Below, piece by piece: positions 6,766 through 7,331 of a DNA stretch of 7,331 bases. The notes under the pieces were generated by a model. The model saw only the letters and a list, made by a program, of their open reading frames with translations. It had not been told where the DNA came from and made no database searches. The DNA is taken from the NCBI GenBank assembly GCA_013360535.1, contig JABWBL010000164.1:1-7331 (forward strand), read 5' to 3'. Within the stretch, counting starts at the first letter, position 1. The number at the start of each line of letters is the position of its first letter. The position numbers and the translations under genes are program-made. The DNA is from Planctomycetaceae bacterium. GTDB lineage: Bacteria; Planctomycetota; UBA1135; GCA-002686595.

Positions 6766-6781
6766 AGAGCTAGGACTCTAT
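6764..6781. repeat. Inverted repeat over the rtcR start codon
   Basis: ATAGAG (6764-6769) and CTCTAT (6776-6781) are perfect reverse complements separated by 6 bp. The repeat overlaps the first two bases of the rtcR start codon and the place where its ribosome-binding site should be. It could be an operator for autoregulation or an mRNA hairpin limiting RtcR translation. It is A/T-richer than the surroundings, which makes chance somewhat less likely. Function is inferred only. Confidence 0.4.
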
Positions 6782-6796
6782 CTGCTCGGCGCAACA

Positions 6797-6831
6797 TTCG
6801 CGGAGATCCGGCCAGAACTGAAGCCTGCGAA
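6797..6831. promoter_or_regulatory. Possible RtcR upstream activating site
   Basis: TTCGC (6797-6801) pairs with GCGAA (6827-6831), and GG/CC next to it extends the symmetry with one unpaired base. The centre is about 70 bp upstream of the -24 element of the sigma54 promoter, a suitable position for an enhancer bound by a sigma54 activator. The half-sites are short and 25 bp apart, and I do not know the RtcR binding consensus, so this is only a candidate. Confidence 0.25.
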
Positions 6832-6881
6832 TCGACCTCAAATTGCTGCCAACAAACGACTTAGGGCTCCTCAGAGCGAAC

Positions 6882-6897
6882 TGGCACGACCCGTGCT
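6882..6897 (+). promoter_or_regulatory. Sigma54 (-24/-12) promoter of rtcB
   Basis: TGGCACGACCCGTGCT matches the sigma54 consensus TGGCACG-N4-TTGCW at every position except one: G for T at the first base of the TTGC element. The GG and GC pairs have the required spacing. It faces rtcB and lies in the gap shared with the divergent activator gene rtcR, just as expected for RtcR control. The transcript should start near 6908, giving a leader of about 130 nt. The core GCACG-ACC-CGTGC is also a perfect inverted repeat. Confidence 0.85.
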
Positions 6898-6913
6898 TGG
6901 TGTGGAACGGCTG

Positions 6914-7029
6914 CGGGCGGAGCGGCTGCGCGTGCAAGACGCGGACGGCGCGGGATGTACCCCTGCGCCGCAGCGCTCCGCCCGACGGGCCACGGCCCCA
7001 ACCAGCCTTCGCACGGCCGAAGGCGGAGC
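6914..7029 (+). promoter_or_regulatory. Structured rtcB leader with mutually exclusive pairings (candidate RNA switch)
   Basis: Segment A (6914-6930) pairs with segment B (6969-6984): CGGGCGGAGCG with CGCTCCGCCCG (11 pairs) and CTGCG with CGCAG (5 more) across one bulged G, enclosing a 38-nt loop. Segment B also contains GCTCCGCC (6975-6982), which is perfectly complementary to GGCGGAGC at 7022-7029, the rtcB ribosome-binding region, because GGCGGAGC occurs both in segment A (6916-6923) and at the ribosome-binding site. A:B and B:RBS cannot form at once. The A:B form leaves the RBS open; loss or occupation of A would free B to cover it. The complementarity is seen directly; the switch is inferred. 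GC-rich sequence makes some chance pairing likely, but the location at the very start of the predicted sigma54 transcript is notable. Confidence 0.5.
7005..7024 (+). promoter_or_regulatory. Hairpin next to the rtcB ribosome-binding site
   Basis: GCCTTCG (7005-7011) and CGAAGGC (7018-7024) form a perfect 7-bp stem with a 6-nt loop. It ends at the base before GGAG (7025-7028), the probable Shine-Dalgarno of rtcB, 9 nt from the ATG. No T-run follows, so it is not a terminator. It shares 7022-7024 with the alternative pairing described for 6914-7029. Confidence 0.5.
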
Positions 7030-7037
7030 AGAAGCAG

Positions 7038-7331
7038 ATGTCCCAGCACGAAGTGATCGAGGTCGAAGGCGGCGTCCCCATCAAGGCGTGGGTGCGCGGT
7101 GTGGCGTTCGAGGAGTCCGCGCGACGCCAGCTCCACAACGTGGCGCGGTTGCCGTTCGTGCACGGCTGGGTCGCCGCCATGCCCGACGTCCACTTCGGCA
7201 TCGGCGCGACCGTGGGCAGCGTGATCCCCACGGTCGGAGCGGTCGTGCCCGCCGCGGTCGGCGTCGACATCGGCTGCGGCATGATGGCCGTCCGAACGAG
7301 CCTCGCGGCGGGCGACCTGCCCGAGAGCCTC
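7038..7331 (+). CDS. rtcB: RtcB RNA ligase, N-terminal part (cut by window end)
   Basis: The frame is open from ATG 7038 to the last base, giving 98 of the roughly 400 residues expected. RtcB joins RNA 2',3'-cyclic phosphate or 3'-phosphate ends to 5'-OH ends using GTP and Mn2+, in tRNA and rRNA repair. The N-terminus matches E. coli RtcB closely: MPDVHFGIGATVGSVIPT (48-65), then AVVPAAVGVDIGCGM (68-82). Asp77 and Cys80 in GVDIGCGM correspond to the Mn-binding Asp75 and Cys78 of the E. coli enzyme. Ala17-Trp18 and LPFV are also family-typical. GGAG at 7025-7028, 9 nt upstream, supports this start. The gene is divergent from rtcR and lies behind the sigma54 promoter at 6882-6897, so it should be silent until RtcR is activated by RNA damage products. 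Whether rtcA or another repair gene follows cannot be seen. Confidence 0.98.
   Translation, partial: MSQHEVIEVEGGVPIKAWVRGVAFEESARRQLHNVARLPFVHGWVAAMPDVHFGIGATVGSVIPTVGAVVPAAVGVDIGCGMMAVRTSLAAGDLPESL

Noticed and set aside
6830..6860. A second sigma54-like site on the minus strand for rtcR (TGGCAGCAATTTGA)
   Set aside because: The TGGCA element is followed by a TTGA rather than TTGC element, and its spacing is one base short.
2580..6864. Other very long open frames (minus 2580-4781, plus 3101-5134, minus 4673-6685, plus 5179-6864)
   Set aside because: Each lies over a gene with clear family motifs in another frame and gives an Arg-rich or Ala-rich product without motifs.
6908..7037. tRNA or Y-RNA-like gene in the rtcR-rtcB gap
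   Set aside because: Some rtc loci carry such RNAs, but no T-arm-like GTTCRA loop, acceptor stem or CCA end is visible here.
1..7331. CRISPR array, insertion sequence, transposase or attachment site
   Set aside because: No regularly spaced direct repeats, no terminal inverted repeats flanking a transposase, and no recombinase gene were seen.

Overview
The window is a high-GC bacterial chromosome segment (roughly 65-70% G+C by eye) with tightly packed genes. It holds six complete or near-complete protein genes plus the start of a seventh. The two secreted beta-propeller-type proteins with a shared Cys-containing C-terminal domain, the very high GC and the frequent lack of a Shine-Dalgarno sequence suggest a Planctomycetota-like marine or environmental bacterium. 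That placement is inference, because no phylogenetic marker lies in the window.

Layout. (1) 1-510 (+) is the C-terminal end of an FG-GAP-like exported protein. (2) 520-1983 (-) encodes a membrane-anchored M48 zinc metallopeptidase, convergent with the first gene and only 9 bp from it. (3) 2026-2847 (-) encodes a short, complete flagellin just upstream of the peptidase, with a hairpin in the 42-bp gap. (4) 2848-3035 is a divergent control region with three back-to-back inverted repeats, a candidate sigma70-type promoter whose spacer contains (GC)6, and an 8-C tract just before the next start codon. (5) 3036-4751 (+) encodes a secreted seven-repeat PD40/TolB-like propeller that ends in the same domain as gene 1. 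(6) 4808-5134 (+) encodes a stand-alone YedF-type DsrE domain. (7) 5152-6765 (-) is rtcR, convergent with the DsrE gene. (8) 7038-7331 (+) is the 5' part of rtcB, divergent from rtcR and cut by the window end.

The clearest system is RNA repair. RtcR is a CARF-domain sigma54 activator and RtcB is the 3'-phosphate/5'-OH RNA ligase. A near-consensus sigma54 promoter (6882-6897) faces rtcB. Its predicted ~130-nt leader is unusually structured: one segment (6975-6982) can pair either with the 5' end of the leader or with the rtcB ribosome-binding site. This is the most interesting candidate in the window, a possible RNA switch placed on top of RtcR/sigma54 control.

The other notable item is the conserved four-cysteine C-terminal domain on two exported proteins with different propeller-type N-termini. 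It looks like a family-specific sorting, anchoring or assembly module.
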